Below, in pieces: positions 35,812 through 44,861 of a DNA stretch of 64,000 bases (positions within the stretch are counted from its first letter, which is position 1; each line of letters starts with the position of its first letter). The position numbers and the translations under genes were made by a program. The notes beneath the pieces were generated by a model. That model did not search any database. It saw only the letters and a list, made by a program, of their open reading frames with translations, and was not told where the DNA came from. This stretch comes from Rhodanobacter sp. ANJX3 (GTDB lineage Bacteria > Pseudomonadota > Gammaproteobacteria > Xanthomonadales > Rhodanobacteraceae): NCBI RefSeq assembly GCF_014200755.1, contig NZ_JACHCM010000004.1, positions 248,001-312,000 of the forward strand, written 5' to 3'.

Positions 35812-37809
35812 ATGTCGTCTCGTCTGGTCGCTCTCGCTGTTCTTGCCTTGCTCGCCGGTTGCGCCAGCCAATCCACCAAGCTGCCCGACGGCATGCGGGC
35901 CAAGGTGGCGATTCTGGAAACCACCGACGTGCACTCCAACGTGCTGAGCTACGACTATTACAAGCTCAAGCCGGACAGCACACTGGGCTACGAGCGCACC
36001 GCCACACTGATCCGCCGCGCCCGCGCGGAATTTCCCAACACCTTCCTGTTCGACAGTGGCGACACCATCCAGGGCAGCGTGCTGGCCGACTATCAGGCGC
36101 TGGTCAAACCGATCGCCTGCGATCAGGAGCTGGCGATCTACCGTGCGATGGACACGATCGGCTACGACGGCGGCACGGCCGGCAACCACGAGTTCAACTA
36201 CGGCCTGGGCTTTCTCTCGCAGGCCACCGGCACGCCGATGAACGTCGACGGCGGCCGCACCGATCGCTGCGCCGGCCCGCATTTTCCGCTGGTGCTGGCG
36301 AACGTCGACAGCGCGCGCGACGGCCAGCCCATCTTCAAACCGTGGACGGTGGTGACGAAAACCATCGAAGCCACCACAGCCGACGGCAAGACGATCCGCG
36401 TGCCGCTGAAAATCGGCATCATTGGTTTCACCCCGCCGCCGATCATGCAGTGGGACAAGCAGAATCTGGCTGGCAAGGTCACCGTCACCGGCGTGGTCGA
36501 GGCGGCGCAAAAATACCTGCCCCAGCTGCAGGCGCAGCATCCCGACCTGATCGTGGCCATCCTGCACGGCGGCCTCGACACCGCGCCGTACACGCCGGCG
36601 ATGGAAAACGGCGGCTGGTACCTGGCCGGCGTGCCGGGCATCGACGCGCTGCTGCTCGGCCACGCGCACACCGAATTCCCCTGCCCACACTACGCCGACA
36701 TGAAAGATGTCGATGCGCAGCGCGGCTTCGTGCGCGGCGTGCCGGCCGTGATGGGCGGCTTCTTCGGAAAGGACCTGGGCGTGATCGAGCTGGCGCTCGA
36801 TCGGCAGCAGGGCCGCTGGGTAATCGATCGCAGCGGCTCGCACAGCGAAGTGCGGCCGATCTGCGTTGCCGCCCCCGGTGCCAGCAAGTCGGCCAAGCCC
36901 GAGTGCGTGCCGGCCGATCCGCAGATCGCGCCGCTGCTCGATCAGACCCAGGCGGCCGCCATCGCCTACGTCAACACGCCGATCGGCGAAAGCCGCGTGC
37001 GCCTCAGCAGCTACTTTGCCGACGAAGGCAATATGACCGCGCTGGCCGTGGTCAACGCCGCGCAGGCCGACTACGTGAGGCGCGAGCTGCCGCGCACGCA
37101 TCCCGAGCTGCGCGACGTGCCGGTGCTGTCCAGCGCCGCGGCCTTCCGCACCGGCTTTGGTGGCCCCGACGATTACACCGACGTCGCCGCCGGCTCGCTG
37201 ACGCTGCGCAGCGCGGCCGATTTGTACTTCTATCCCAACACGCTGGCTGCCGTAAAAACCGACGGCGCCGGCCTCAAGGCGTGGCTGGAGAAATCGGCCG
37301 AGCGCTTCAATCGCATCGATCCGACCCTGGCCGGTGAGCAAGCCCTCATCAACGACAAATACCCCGGCTTCAACGTCGACCAGATCCAGGGCGGCATCCA
37401 CTACATCATCGACGTATCAAAGCCCGTCGGCCAGCGCATCACCGCGCTGACCTATCACGGCAAACCGGTGACGCCCGAGCAACCCTTCGTCGTGGTCACC
37501 AACAACTACCGCGCCAGCGGCGGCGGCCACTTTCCCGGGCTCGACGGCAGCAGCATCGTGCTGGCCGCGCCGGACGGCACACGCGAAATTCTGGCCGACT
37601 GGTTGAAGCAGAAAAAGCGGATCGATGCGAGCGATCTCGAAGCGACCTCGTGGACGTTTGCACCACTGAAAACCCGCGGCCCGATTGTCTTCACCGGCGC
37701 CAGCGGCAAGCGGGATGTGGCGAACGCGGCCGGGCTGACCAACATCCGCCTATCCCAAGACCACGGCGACGGCACGGCTACCTACACGATCGACTTGTCG
37801 AAAAGGTGA
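35812..37809 (+). CDS. cpdB: CpdB-like 2',3'-cyclic-nucleotide phosphodiesterase/3'-nucleotidase, lipoprotein
   Basis: A 665-aa secreted metallophosphoesterase. The start at 35812 gives a lipoprotein signal with lipobox LLAGC (E. coli CpdB is soluble, so anchoring is a difference). The N-terminal calcineurin-like domain shows ILETTDVHSNVLSYDYYK, DSGDTIQGS, GTAGNHEFNYGLGFL, AILHGG and LLGHAHTEFPC. The C-terminal 5'-nucleotidase domain (from about residue 380) has ATNNYRASGGGHFPG-like (VTNNYRASGGGHFPG), the substrate-stacking region. It hydrolyses 2',3'-cyclic nucleotides to nucleosides for phosphate and nucleoside salvage. Position gives no operon partner. Confidence 0.92.
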   Translation: MSSRLVALAVLALLAGCASQSTKLPDGMRAKVAILETTDVHSNVLSYDYYKLKPDSTLGYERTATLIRRARAEFPNTFLFDSGDTIQGSVLADYQALVKPIACDQELAIYRAMDTIGYDGGTAGNHEFNYGLGFLSQATGTPMNVDGGRTDRCAGPHFPLVLANVDSARDGQPIFKPWTVVTKTIEATTADGKTIRVPLKIGIIGFTPPPIMQWDKQNLAGKVTVTGVVEAAQKYLPQLQAQHPDLIVAILHGGLDTAPYTPAMENGGWYLAGVPGIDALLLGHAHTEFPCPHYADMKDVDAQRGFVRGVPAVMGGFFGKDLGVIELALDRQQGRWVIDRSGSHSEVRPICVAAPGASKSAKPECVPADPQIAPLLDQTQAAAIAYVNTPIGESRVRLSSYFADEGNMTALAVVNAAQADYVRRELPRTHPELRDVPVLSSAAAFRTGFGGPDDYTDVAAGSLTLRSAADLYFYPNTLAAVKTDGAGLKAWLEKSAERFNRIDPTLAGEQALINDKYPGFNVDQIQGGIHYIIDVSKPVGQRITALTYHGKPVTPEQPFVVVTNNYRASGGGHFPGLDGSSIVLAAPDGTREILADWLKQKKRIDASDLEATSWTFAPLKTRGPIVFTGASGKRDVANAAGLTNIRLSQDHGDGTATYTIDLSKR

Positions 37810-37935
37810 TCGACGGATAGCGTGGGCGACATATCGCCTACGGTTGTTCGGCATGGGTTTCATCGGCCGCGGGGCACCGATGGCATTCGCTGAAGGCAAC
37901 TCACCCCTTCGATCAACCACAACGTTAAGGCACCG

Positions 37936-38901
37936 ATGATCGCGTTGGAAATCCAGGCCCTGTCGGAACGACGCGAAAACCTGCTGATCGAGATCGGTCG
38001 CGTCGTCCTCTCACAGGGGTTCACCCTGCAGCGTCAGCGCCTGGCTGATGACCAGCACGGCGTGCTGCTGACGATGGTAGTGCGCGGACCGGAGCGTAAG
38101 CAGCGCGCGCTGGCAGCGGCGATGGATGCGCAGGAGCGCATCATCAGCTATCAGATATCGGCGTTCGAAGAAGGTGTGCAGAAGCCGCACTTCGCCGCCT
38201 CGCGCCGCATCGCGTATCAGCCCGGCGCCCCGGCTACCGAGCCGCCTGTCGAACCCACGGTTGTCGAAGCGCCCGCGCCTGCTTTGGAGACGATCGACGC
38301 AGCCGAAGAGTCCCAAGTCGTCACCGCCGTCGAGCTACCGACCGAACCAGACTATGCGCAGGTGATGGCGGCTGATGTCCCGTTTGCCCTTGTATCGGCA
38401 CCAGCGCCAGCGCCCACGGCACCTCCGATCGAGCCCTTCATCGAAATGATCCCGCTCGGCCCCGACGTCACGTCCGTCGACCAGATGCTCCCCAAGTTAC
38501 TGAGCGACTACCCGGATATTTTCCCCCGTCTGCAGAAGCTGGAAGATTCGGTAGCCGAAGCCGCCCGTGCGTCATCGCTGCAGCTGGCGGGCCAGCGCCT
38601 GGGCGCGTCGATATTCGAACACGACCACGGCTCGAGCCGCGGGCTCGGATTGCTGGAGGCGATCGAGCGCGTCGGCATGCCGTCGCTCGGCCTGCTGGTC
38701 GAAGTCGATCAACAGGCCGAGCAGCTGCATATCCATCACAGCCCGATCTGCAGCGAGAGCGGTCAATCCGGCTGCGTGTTTTTCAGCGGCTTTCTGGAAG
38801 GTCTGCTGACGCCGGCTGTGCAGTCGCACCAGATCTCGATATTTTCTGTCTGCTGCCGCAGCTTTGGCGCGGGCGAGTGCATTCTGGCGATCTCGGATTG
38901 A
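37936..38901 (+). CDS. ACT-like plus V4R-like domain protein of unknown function
   Basis: A 321-aa protein not attributable to a named gene. Residues 1-75 resemble an ACT-type fold (RENLLIEIGRVVLSQGFTLQ ... KQRALAAAMDAQERIISYQI). A Pro/Ala/Glu-rich linker (about 95-165) follows. The C-terminal 150 residues (from DYPDIFPRLQKLEDSV) look like a V4R/heme-NO-like small-molecule sensor domain: GQRLGASIFEHDHGSSRGLG, then HHSPICSESGQSGCVFFSGFL and FSVCCRSFGAGECILAIS with five Cys, four of them clustered near the end as in zinc- or ligand-binding V4R domains. No signal peptide or membrane helix is present, so it is cytoplasmic. Domain calls are by eye. Confidence 0.6.
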   Translation: MIALEIQALSERRENLLIEIGRVVLSQGFTLQRQRLADDQHGVLLTMVVRGPERKQRALAAAMDAQERIISYQISAFEEGVQKPHFAASRRIAYQPGAPATEPPVEPTVVEAPAPALETIDAAEESQVVTAVELPTEPDYAQVMAADVPFALVSAPAPAPTAPPIEPFIEMIPLGPDVTSVDQMLPKLLSDYPDIFPRLQKLEDSVAEAARASSLQLAGQRLGASIFEHDHGSSRGLGLLEAIERVGMPSLGLLVEVDQQAEQLHIHHSPICSESGQSGCVFFSGFLEGLLTPAVQSHQISIFSVCCRSFGAGECILAISD

Positions 38902-38983
38902 TCCGAGTTTTTGCGTGGATACGTCGCCCGTGGCGAGCCATCCGATACCATGCCACGCGTTTTTTCGTGCCTGAGCCCACGCT

Positions 38984-38999
38984 CTAAGACAAAACTAAG
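38984..38999 (-). promoter_or_regulatory. OmpR-type direct repeat upstream of TonB receptor 1
   Basis: On the minus strand this reads CTTAG-TTTTGT-CTTAG: two pentamers with an 11-bp period, the spacing bound by OmpR-family dimers such as PmrA or QseB. It lies about 90 bp before the receptor start. The same sequence recurs before receptor 2 (50726-50741). Confidence 0.6.
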
Positions 39000-39090
39000 A
39001 AAACGGTGGTCGCGCTACACGCGGCTGCCGCAGAACTGTCATATGGCCTGATCACGCTAGCGGACTATTCCCACTACCGTGCAGGTTCGT

Positions 39091-41400
39091 ATGCCAAGTC
39101 GATTCAGCGCTCTGCCGCACCGCTCCCGCTCGTTGGCGCTGCGCCCTTTGATCCGCAGTCTGCGCCAGAGCATGGCACCCCTGGGCTGGATTTTTGTGAC
39201 GGGGCTGTCGCTGAGCGGCAACGTGTTTGCCACAGATGCGGCACCGAATGCGACGGCGCCGGCGGATGTCACCGCCCTGCCCGTCACGCCGCCCAAGCAG
39301 CTCGAGGAAGTGGAAGTGCGCGGCAACACCAGCACCTCTGCGCTGACCCAGGCGCCAACGCAGGCGGACCTGACCATTACCCAGCCGCAGTCGATCATCG
39401 GCCTGGACTGGATCAGCAACCACGTCTCGCCGACCGCGGACTACGCCACCATCGCCGCCATCGCGCCGGGCGTCACCAACGTCAGCCCGGCGGGCCCGGG
39501 CCTGGGCGAGTCGAAGCAGATGACCTTGCGCGGCTTTAATGACAACAGCTACAACGTGACCTACGACGGCATCCCGTTCGGCGACACCAACGACTTCAGC
39601 CATCACACCAGCAGCTATTTCCCGGCCAAGATGATCGGCCAGGTGCTGATCGATCGCGGCCCCGGCAACGCCAGCACGATCGGCGAGGCGACCTTCGGCG
39701 GCACGGTGGCGCTGAGCTCGAAGGATGCCCGCGACAATTTCTCGTTCATCCCCTCGCAGACCTACGGCAGCTACGGCACCTCGCTGACCCATCTGGAGCT
39801 CAACTCGGGCACCTTCGACAACGGCGGCAAGCTGATCGCCAGCGCGCAATACCTCACTACCGACACGGCCAAGACGGACAGCGAATCCTCGCGCAAAACC
39901 GGCTACGTGAAATACGTGCAGCCCATCGGCGACAGCACCGAGATCACCTTTCTCAGCAACTACAACTACATCCGCTTCAACAATCCCAACCTCAGCTCGC
40001 TCACCCTGCAGCAGATCGCCACGCTCGGCCGCAACTTCGGTTTGAACAACGACCCCAAGAGCACCAACTGCGCCTGCTACAACTACCAGACCAAGGAAAC
40101 CGATCTGGAATACATCGGCGTGCACAGCCGCCTGCCCAGCGACTGGGAGCTGGACGACAAGGTCTATACCTACGCCTATAGCAACACCAGCCACGAAAGC
40201 CCGTACGTCGGCACCAAGACCTCGCCGACGGATATCGGCGGCTACATCAAGATCAACAAATACCGTGCCTTCGGCGATACGTTCGAGCTGACCCATACCG
40301 ACGACTACGGCCAGTTCCGCACCGGCGGCTGGTACGAGTTCACCAGCAACGACCGCAGCAGCATCGCGATCGACTACAACCGCGGCGGCGCCATCGACGT
40401 CAAGCCGGGCCAGCCGATCTACGGCTCGTTCAACGCCAAGGGCGTGTACAGCGGACCGTTCAAGTACACCATGAACGATCGCATGCGCACGACCCAGCTC
40501 TACGCCGAATACGAGTGGCACGCCGCCGACAAGCTGACCATTACGCCCGGCGTGAAGAACGTCGACTTCAAGCGCTATATCGACGCACCGATCAACCAGA
40601 CCACCAAGACACCGCTGTACTACGACCAGACCTCGCAGAAGACGTTGGGCTTTCTTACCGCCAACTATCTGCTGCGCGACGACTGGAGCATCTATGGCAC
40701 CGTGGCGCAGGGCTTTCTGGCACCCAACCTCGACGAGTTCTACGTGAGCAATCCGGGCCAGAACAAGATCAAGCCGGAGGAAACCAAGAACTACCAGTTC
40801 GGCACGGTGTACAAGACCGATCGCTTCAACGCCGACGCGGACGTCTATTTCATCAACTTCCAGAACTACGCGTTTTCCACCACCATTCCCGGCACCACCG
40901 ATCCGCTGAACTACGAGGCCAAGGGCGCGTACATCAAGGGCATCGAGGCCGAAGCCACATATTACTTAGGCGCCGGCACCAGCGCATTCGTCAACGGATC
41001 GGCACAGGACGCCACCTTCAAGGGCTCGAAGCTCGACGTGCCCAATGTGCCCGACCGCACCGCGGCGATCGGCGTGCTGTATGAAGACCAGGGTTTTTCC
41101 GCGTCGCTTTACGACAAGTTTTCCGGCCGCCAGACTGCCTACAACAGCACGTTCAATCCGGACATCGCCAGCACGGCCACCTCGACCATCCACAGCGGCG
41201 GCTTCTGGCAGGCGGCGGCCAGCATCGGCTATGGCCAGAACCTCAACGGCCCGGTGTTCAAGAGCTACAAAGTGCGGTTGGAAGTGGACAACCTGTTCGC
41301 CAGTCAGAACCTGGTGATTAACTCGGTCAGCGGCAACACCGGCTCGTATTACGTACTACCGGGCCGCAGCTGGTTCGCGTCCGTGTCGTTCGGACTCTGA
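39091..41400 (+). CDS. TonB-dependent outer-membrane receptor 1
   Basis: A 769-aa TonB-dependent transporter. After a long, positively charged signal region (WIFVTGLSLSGNVFA) comes a TonB box-like segment EEVEVRG, the plug (QSIIGLDWISNHVSPTADYA, KQMTLRGFNDNSYNVTYDG) and a 22-strand barrel ending in SWFASVSFGL with the terminal aromatic-rich strand. It is 35-40% identical by eye with the second receptor at 50861. The substrate is not known; the neighbouring YncE-like propeller recalls the E. coli yncD/yncE pair, where YncD takes up PQQ. It has a QseB-type direct repeat in the promoter and a two-component system directly behind it. Confidence 0.92.
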   Translation: MPSRFSALPHRSRSLALRPLIRSLRQSMAPLGWIFVTGLSLSGNVFATDAAPNATAPADVTALPVTPPKQLEEVEVRGNTSTSALTQAPTQADLTITQPQSIIGLDWISNHVSPTADYATIAAIAPGVTNVSPAGPGLGESKQMTLRGFNDNSYNVTYDGIPFGDTNDFSHHTSSYFPAKMIGQVLIDRGPGNASTIGEATFGGTVALSSKDARDNFSFIPSQTYGSYGTSLTHLELNSGTFDNGGKLIASAQYLTTDTAKTDSESSRKTGYVKYVQPIGDSTEITFLSNYNYIRFNNPNLSSLTLQQIATLGRNFGLNNDPKSTNCACYNYQTKETDLEYIGVHSRLPSDWELDDKVYTYAYSNTSHESPYVGTKTSPTDIGGYIKINKYRAFGDTFELTHTDDYGQFRTGGWYEFTSNDRSSIAIDYNRGGAIDVKPGQPIYGSFNAKGVYSGPFKYTMNDRMRTTQLYAEYEWHAADKLTITPGVKNVDFKRYIDAPINQTTKTPLYYDQTSQKTLGFLTANYLLRDDWSIYGTVAQGFLAPNLDEFYVSNPGQNKIKPEETKNYQFGTVYKTDRFNADADVYFINFQNYAFSTTIPGTTDPLNYEAKGAYIKGIEAEATYYLGAGTSAFVNGSAQDATFKGSKLDVPNVPDRTAAIGVLYEDQGFSASLYDKFSGRQTAYNSTFNPDIASTATSTIHSGGFWQAAASIGYGQNLNGPVFKSYKVRLEVDNLFASQNLVINSVSGNTGSYYVLPGRSWFASVSFGL

Positions 41401-41516
41401 TCGAGGGGTAAGCGCACATCGCCTCTAAGTCGTTTGAAAGCGATCGGCGCAATACTGTGCGCTTGTCCCATGCCGCTCCGACAGACCATGCGGAGCGACA
41501 ACCGGAGGAGCGCACG

Positions 41517-42182
41517 TTGCACATCATTCTCGTGGAAGACGACGCACCGCTCGGCGCCGCGATTCAGCGCGCGCTGGAACGTCTGTCCTATACGGTGACA
41601 TGGCTGCACGACGGTCGCGCGGCGCTGGCCGCGCTGCGCGATGAAACCGCCGACCTCATGCTGCTGGACCTCGGCCTGCCGGGCAAGGATGGTCTGGACG
41701 TGCTGATCGAAGCCAGACGCAACAACATCAAGACGCCGGTGCTGGTGATGACCGCGCGCGATACGCTGGAAGCGCGCGTGGCCGGCCTCGACGCCGGCGC
41801 CGACGATTATCTGGTCAAGCCCTTCCATCTCGACGAGCTGGGCGCGCGCATCCGTTCGCTGACCCGACGCGTGCAGGGTCTGGCCGCCAATCGCATCGAG
41901 GCAGGCGCGCTCAGCCTCGACCTGGGCACCTCCGAAGTGACCTTTCGCGGCGAGCGTGTCGAGCTGACCCGACGCGAGTTTTCGCTGCTGCAGACGCTGA
42001 TGGAGCGCGCCGGTCGACTGGTTCGGCGCGAAAGCCTGGAGAACTCGCTGTACGGGCTGGACAACGCCGTGGGCAGCAGCGCGCTGGAAGTGCTTGTGCA
42101 CGCGCTGCGGCGCAAGCTGAGCTTCGAGACGATCCAGAACGTTCGTGGCTTCGGCTACATGATTCCGCGAGAACCGCAATGA
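41517..42182 (+). CDS. OmpR-family response regulator, QseB/PmrA-like
   Basis: A 221-aa response regulator. The start is placed at TTG 41517, giving MHIILVEDDAPLG and preceded by GGAGGA at nine bases; the frame runs 20 codons further up without a ribosome site. The receiver domain has acidic pocket EDD (7-9), phospho-acceptor Asp51 (LMLLDLGLPG), and Lys in DDYLVKPF. The winged-helix DNA-binding domain (about 125-218) with TRREFSLLQTLMERAGRLVR and VRGFGYM is of the OmpR class. It overlaps the kinase gene by 4 bp. It probably binds the CTTAG-N6-CTTAG repeats found around this cluster. Confidence 0.92.
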   Translation: MHIILVEDDAPLGAAIQRALERLSYTVTWLHDGRAALAALRDETADLMLLDLGLPGKDGLDVLIEARRNNIKTPVLVMTARDTLEARVAGLDAGADDYLVKPFHLDELGARIRSLTRRVQGLAANRIEAGALSLDLGTSEVTFRGERVELTRREFSLLQTLMERAGRLVRRESLENSLYGLDNAVGSSALEVLVHALRRKLSFETIQNVRGFGYMIPREPQ

Positions 42183-43579
42183 CGCCGACCAGCCTGCGTG
42201 CGCGGCTGCGCTGGTTGATCGTGATCGTGCTGGTCGTGGTGCTGGTGCCGCTGGGTGTGCTGAGCTTTCAGCGCACCATCCGAGAAGTCGATGAGCTGAT
42301 GGACGGCCGGCTGGCCGAATCCGCGCGCACGCTCGAAGTACTGATCGGGCACGCCGGCATCGACTCGCTGCGTGGTACCGACGGCCACAGCGATCTGGTG
42401 CCCGTACCGAACGAAGCCGCCATTAAGCTGGCGCGCAGCAAACACTCCTACACCTACGAGGCCGAGGTCGGCTTTCAGGTGTTCGATCGTCTGGAGCGTC
42501 CCACGCTGGCCACCGCCAACGTGGTGAGCCTGCCCGCGCCCAGGCTGGGCGACGCGGACTTTCAGGACCTGCGCATCGGTGACTACCTCTGGCGCGTCTA
42601 TACGCTGCGCGATGCGGCCGAGGGCGTGGTGATCCGCACCGCCGAACGCTACGACAGCCGCAACGGCATTCTCCGCGCGCTCTGGCTCGACCACGGCGTG
42701 CCGCTGCTGCTGGGACTGCCGCTGCTGGCCTTGCTGGTCGGCTGGGCGGTGACGCGCGGCCTGCGCCCGTTGGCGACGCTGGCGCAGGCGCTGTCGGCGC
42801 GCGAGCCGGGCAGCCGCCAGCCGATTCATCTGAATCAAGCACCGCAGGAACTGCAGCCGGTGCTGGCCGCGCTCAACGCCCAACTCGAACGTCAGGAAGA
42901 TGCGCTCGAGCGCGAGCGGCGCTTCAGCGCGGACGTGGCGCACGAGCTGCGCACACCGCTGGCCTCGATCATGATCAATCTCGAGAGCGCGCTGGCCACC
43001 CACGATTTGAAAGAGGCGCAGGACAGTCTCGGCGGCGCGCAGCACAGCGTGGTCGCACTGGCGCGGCGGATCGAACAGCTGCTCGCCCTGGCGCGACTCG
43101 AAGCCGGCGTCGCCGCGCGCCAGCACACGACAATCGATCTGGTCGAGGTCGCCAGCGATGTGATCGAAGAGCTGACCACCATCATCGCCGAAAGTGGTGT
43201 GCAGCTCGACTTCATGCGGCTCCATCCACACGTCGTCGTGCAAGGTTACGAGGCCGCGCTGGCCGCCCTGCTGCGCAACCTGATCGAAAATGCGCTACGC
43301 CACGTGCCGCAAGGCGGCCAGGTGCAGCTGATCATCGGGCAGGCGGAGAAGGAAGCCACGATCGACGTCATCGACGACGGCCCGGGCATTCCCGTCGAAC
43401 AGCGCGCCGCCGTGTTCGCACGTTTTCATCGCGAAAAATCCAGCCGCGGCGAAGGCTACGGTCTGGGCCTTTCGATCGTGCAGCGCGCGGCCGAGCTGCA
43501 CAACGCGTCGATCGAACTGCTCGATTCGCCGTTCGGCACCGGCCTGCGCGTGCGGGTCGCCATGCCACTGGCCGACTAA
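42179..43579 (+). CDS. Sensor histidine kinase, QseC-like
   Basis: A 466-aa membrane sensor kinase, partner of the preceding response regulator (ATGA overlap). TM1 is at about residues 12-30, followed by a periplasmic domain of about 140 residues, TM2 at 173-191, then HAMP-like linker. HisKA: RRFSADVAHELRTPLASI with phospho-acceptor His255. HATPase: NLIENALRHVP (N box), DDGPGIP (G1) and GEGYGLGLSIV (G2). Periplasmic segment length fits the two-component-sensor family QseC/PmrB. The signal is not known; the surrounding receptors and efflux pump suggest a metal, siderophore or small-molecule stimulus. Confidence 0.92.
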   Translation: MTPTSLRARLRWLIVIVLVVVLVPLGVLSFQRTIREVDELMDGRLAESARTLEVLIGHAGIDSLRGTDGHSDLVPVPNEAAIKLARSKHSYTYEAEVGFQVFDRLERPTLATANVVSLPAPRLGDADFQDLRIGDYLWRVYTLRDAAEGVVIRTAERYDSRNGILRALWLDHGVPLLLGLPLLALLVGWAVTRGLRPLATLAQALSAREPGSRQPIHLNQAPQELQPVLAALNAQLERQEDALERERRFSADVAHELRTPLASIMINLESALATHDLKEAQDSLGGAQHSVVALARRIEQLLALARLEAGVAARQHTTIDLVEVASDVIEELTTIIAESGVQLDFMRLHPHVVVQGYEAALAALLRNLIENALRHVPQGGQVQLIIGQAEKEATIDVIDDGPGIPVEQRAAVFARFHREKSSRGEGYGLGLSIVQRAAELHNASIELLDSPFGTGLRVRVAMPLAD

Positions 43580-43624
43580 CCGGGCAGCTCTGCAAGACGC
43601 CGCCCCGTCAGCTGATCGAACCGA

Positions 43625-44662
43625 TCAGTGTCGACCGACCACCAGCACCGTAAAGCTGCCGGGTACGACAGATGGACGTCCATTCGCCTGCTTGGTAGCT
43701 CCGAACTTTGCCGCCGACAGATACAGCCGGTGCGACGACGGATCGAGCGCCAGCGTACGCGCGCTGACCTGCGTCGCGATGGTGTCTTTCACCGTGTAGT
43801 GATCCGCGTCGTCCTCGTGGATCGCGGTAACCGTTCCGCTCTGACCGTTGGAGCTGTAGACCATCGAGGCCGCATCGTCGAACACCACCGCATCGGGACC
43901 GTCGCCGATCGGCAGCGTGGCGACGAGATGCCCGTTGTTCGCGTCGAGCACGGCCATTTTCTGGTTGTCGCACACCGAAAAGAGCCGATGATGCTGGCGA
44001 TCGAGCGCCAGACCGCTGGGCGATTCGCACGGCGCCAGCGGCCAGGTGTTCAGTACGGTGTTCTTGGCCGAATCGATCTGGACCAGTTCGGACTTGTCCT
44101 CGATGTTCACGTACACGTGGCCGGCGCCATCGGACACCGCAAACTCCGGCTTGCCTGGCAGGGCGATGGTGGCGATCACGGCATTGGTTGCCGGGTCGAT
44201 CACGCTGGCGCTGCTGCTTTTGCCGTTGAGGGTCAGCACGTGATGCGAAGCCGCGTCGTAGACGATGGCATCGGGGTTGAGGCCAGTGCCCTTGATCACC
44301 GCCACGGTCTTCAGCGTATCCAGATCAAATGCCGTGACCGTGGCCGCCTTGCCGTCGCTGGTGAAGCCGCGCTTGAGATCCTGCGCCACGGCGATGCCGT
44401 GCACGCCCTGGGTATCAGCAATGGTTCCAACCTGCCTGTCCTTTACGGCATCGATCACCAGCACGCGATCGCCGCGGCTGACGAACAGGTGATGGCGCGG
44501 CGCGTCGAAGCTGAGGTAATCCCAGCCGCCGTCACCGCCGAGATCCATGCGCGAGATCACCTGGTAGCCGCTGCCGGCATGTCCGGCGTCGGCTGCGATG
44601 GACGGAGCGGCGATTGACAGGGCGAGCGCCGCAGGCAGAACGTGGCGGAAAAGTTTGTGCAT
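43625..44662 (-). CDS. YncE-family periplasmic seven-bladed beta-propeller
   Basis: A 345-aa exported protein: signal peptide (LPAALALSIAAPSIAADA), then repeated propeller blades with patterns such as HHLFVSRGDRVLVIDAVKD, GHVYVNIEDKSELVQIDSAK, HHRLFSVCDNQKMAVLDANN and SHRLYLSAAKFGA. YncE-like repeats are found in proteins linked to iron-limitation and PQQ-dependent systems; in E. coli yncE lies next to the TonB receptor yncD. Here it faces the efflux operon divergently and sits just behind the sensor kinase. Two cysteines (PCESPSG and SVCDN) lie in adjacent blades. A half-site of the 11-bp repeat is 58 bp upstream. Confidence 0.88.
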   Translation of the reverse strand: MHKLFRHVLPAALALSIAAPSIAADAGHAGSGYQVISRMDLGGDGGWDYLSFDAPRHHLFVSRGDRVLVIDAVKDRQVGTIADTQGVHGIAVAQDLKRGFTSDGKAATVTAFDLDTLKTVAVIKGTGLNPDAIVYDAASHHVLTLNGKSSSASVIDPATNAVIATIALPGKPEFAVSDGAGHVYVNIEDKSELVQIDSAKNTVLNTWPLAPCESPSGLALDRQHHRLFSVCDNQKMAVLDANNGHLVATLPIGDGPDAVVFDDAASMVYSSNGQSGTVTAIHEDDADHYTVKDTIATQVSARTLALDPSSHRLYLSAAKFGATKQANGRPSVVPGSFTVLVVGRH

Positions 44663-44719
44663 GAGACGGTCCTGACGAATGAGGGAGAGATCGATCGCGT
44701 GTCAGCATGAAAGCATCCC

Positions 44720-44735
44720 CTTACTGCCACCTTAG
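44720..44735 (+). promoter_or_regulatory. OmpR-type direct repeat in the yncE/efflux intergenic region (site 1)
   Basis: Reads CTTAC-TGCCAC-CTTAG, an 11-bp-period direct repeat nearly identical in its pentamers to those before the two TonB receptors. It is 58 bp upstream of the yncE-like start (minus strand) and 127 bp upstream of the efflux operon. Confidence 0.5.
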
Positions 44736-44797
44736 TGACAGCGCGCAAGATCCTGCCCCGCCGCCCTTCATCCATTAAGTCAAAGTGTCACGCTCCA

Positions 44798-44813
44798 CAA
44801 AGTTCCTACTAAG
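44798..44813 (-). promoter_or_regulatory. OmpR-type direct repeat in the yncE/efflux intergenic region (site 2)
   Basis: On the minus strand CTTAG-TAGGAA-CTTTG: same 11-bp period, one mismatch in the second pentamer. It lies about 50 bp before the start of the outer-membrane factor gene. Confidence 0.4.
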
Positions 44814-44861
44814 CCGTGCCAGCTAACGTAGGGCGCCACATCAGCATGGCCGGAGCGCAGC

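Noticed and set aside
35112..37337. 741-codon plus-strand frame spanning the cytochrome and cpdB genes
   Set aside because: It runs in a different frame from both genes, which carry clear motifs (CTSCH; GNHEFNYG), and has Arg/Gly/His-rich shadow composition.
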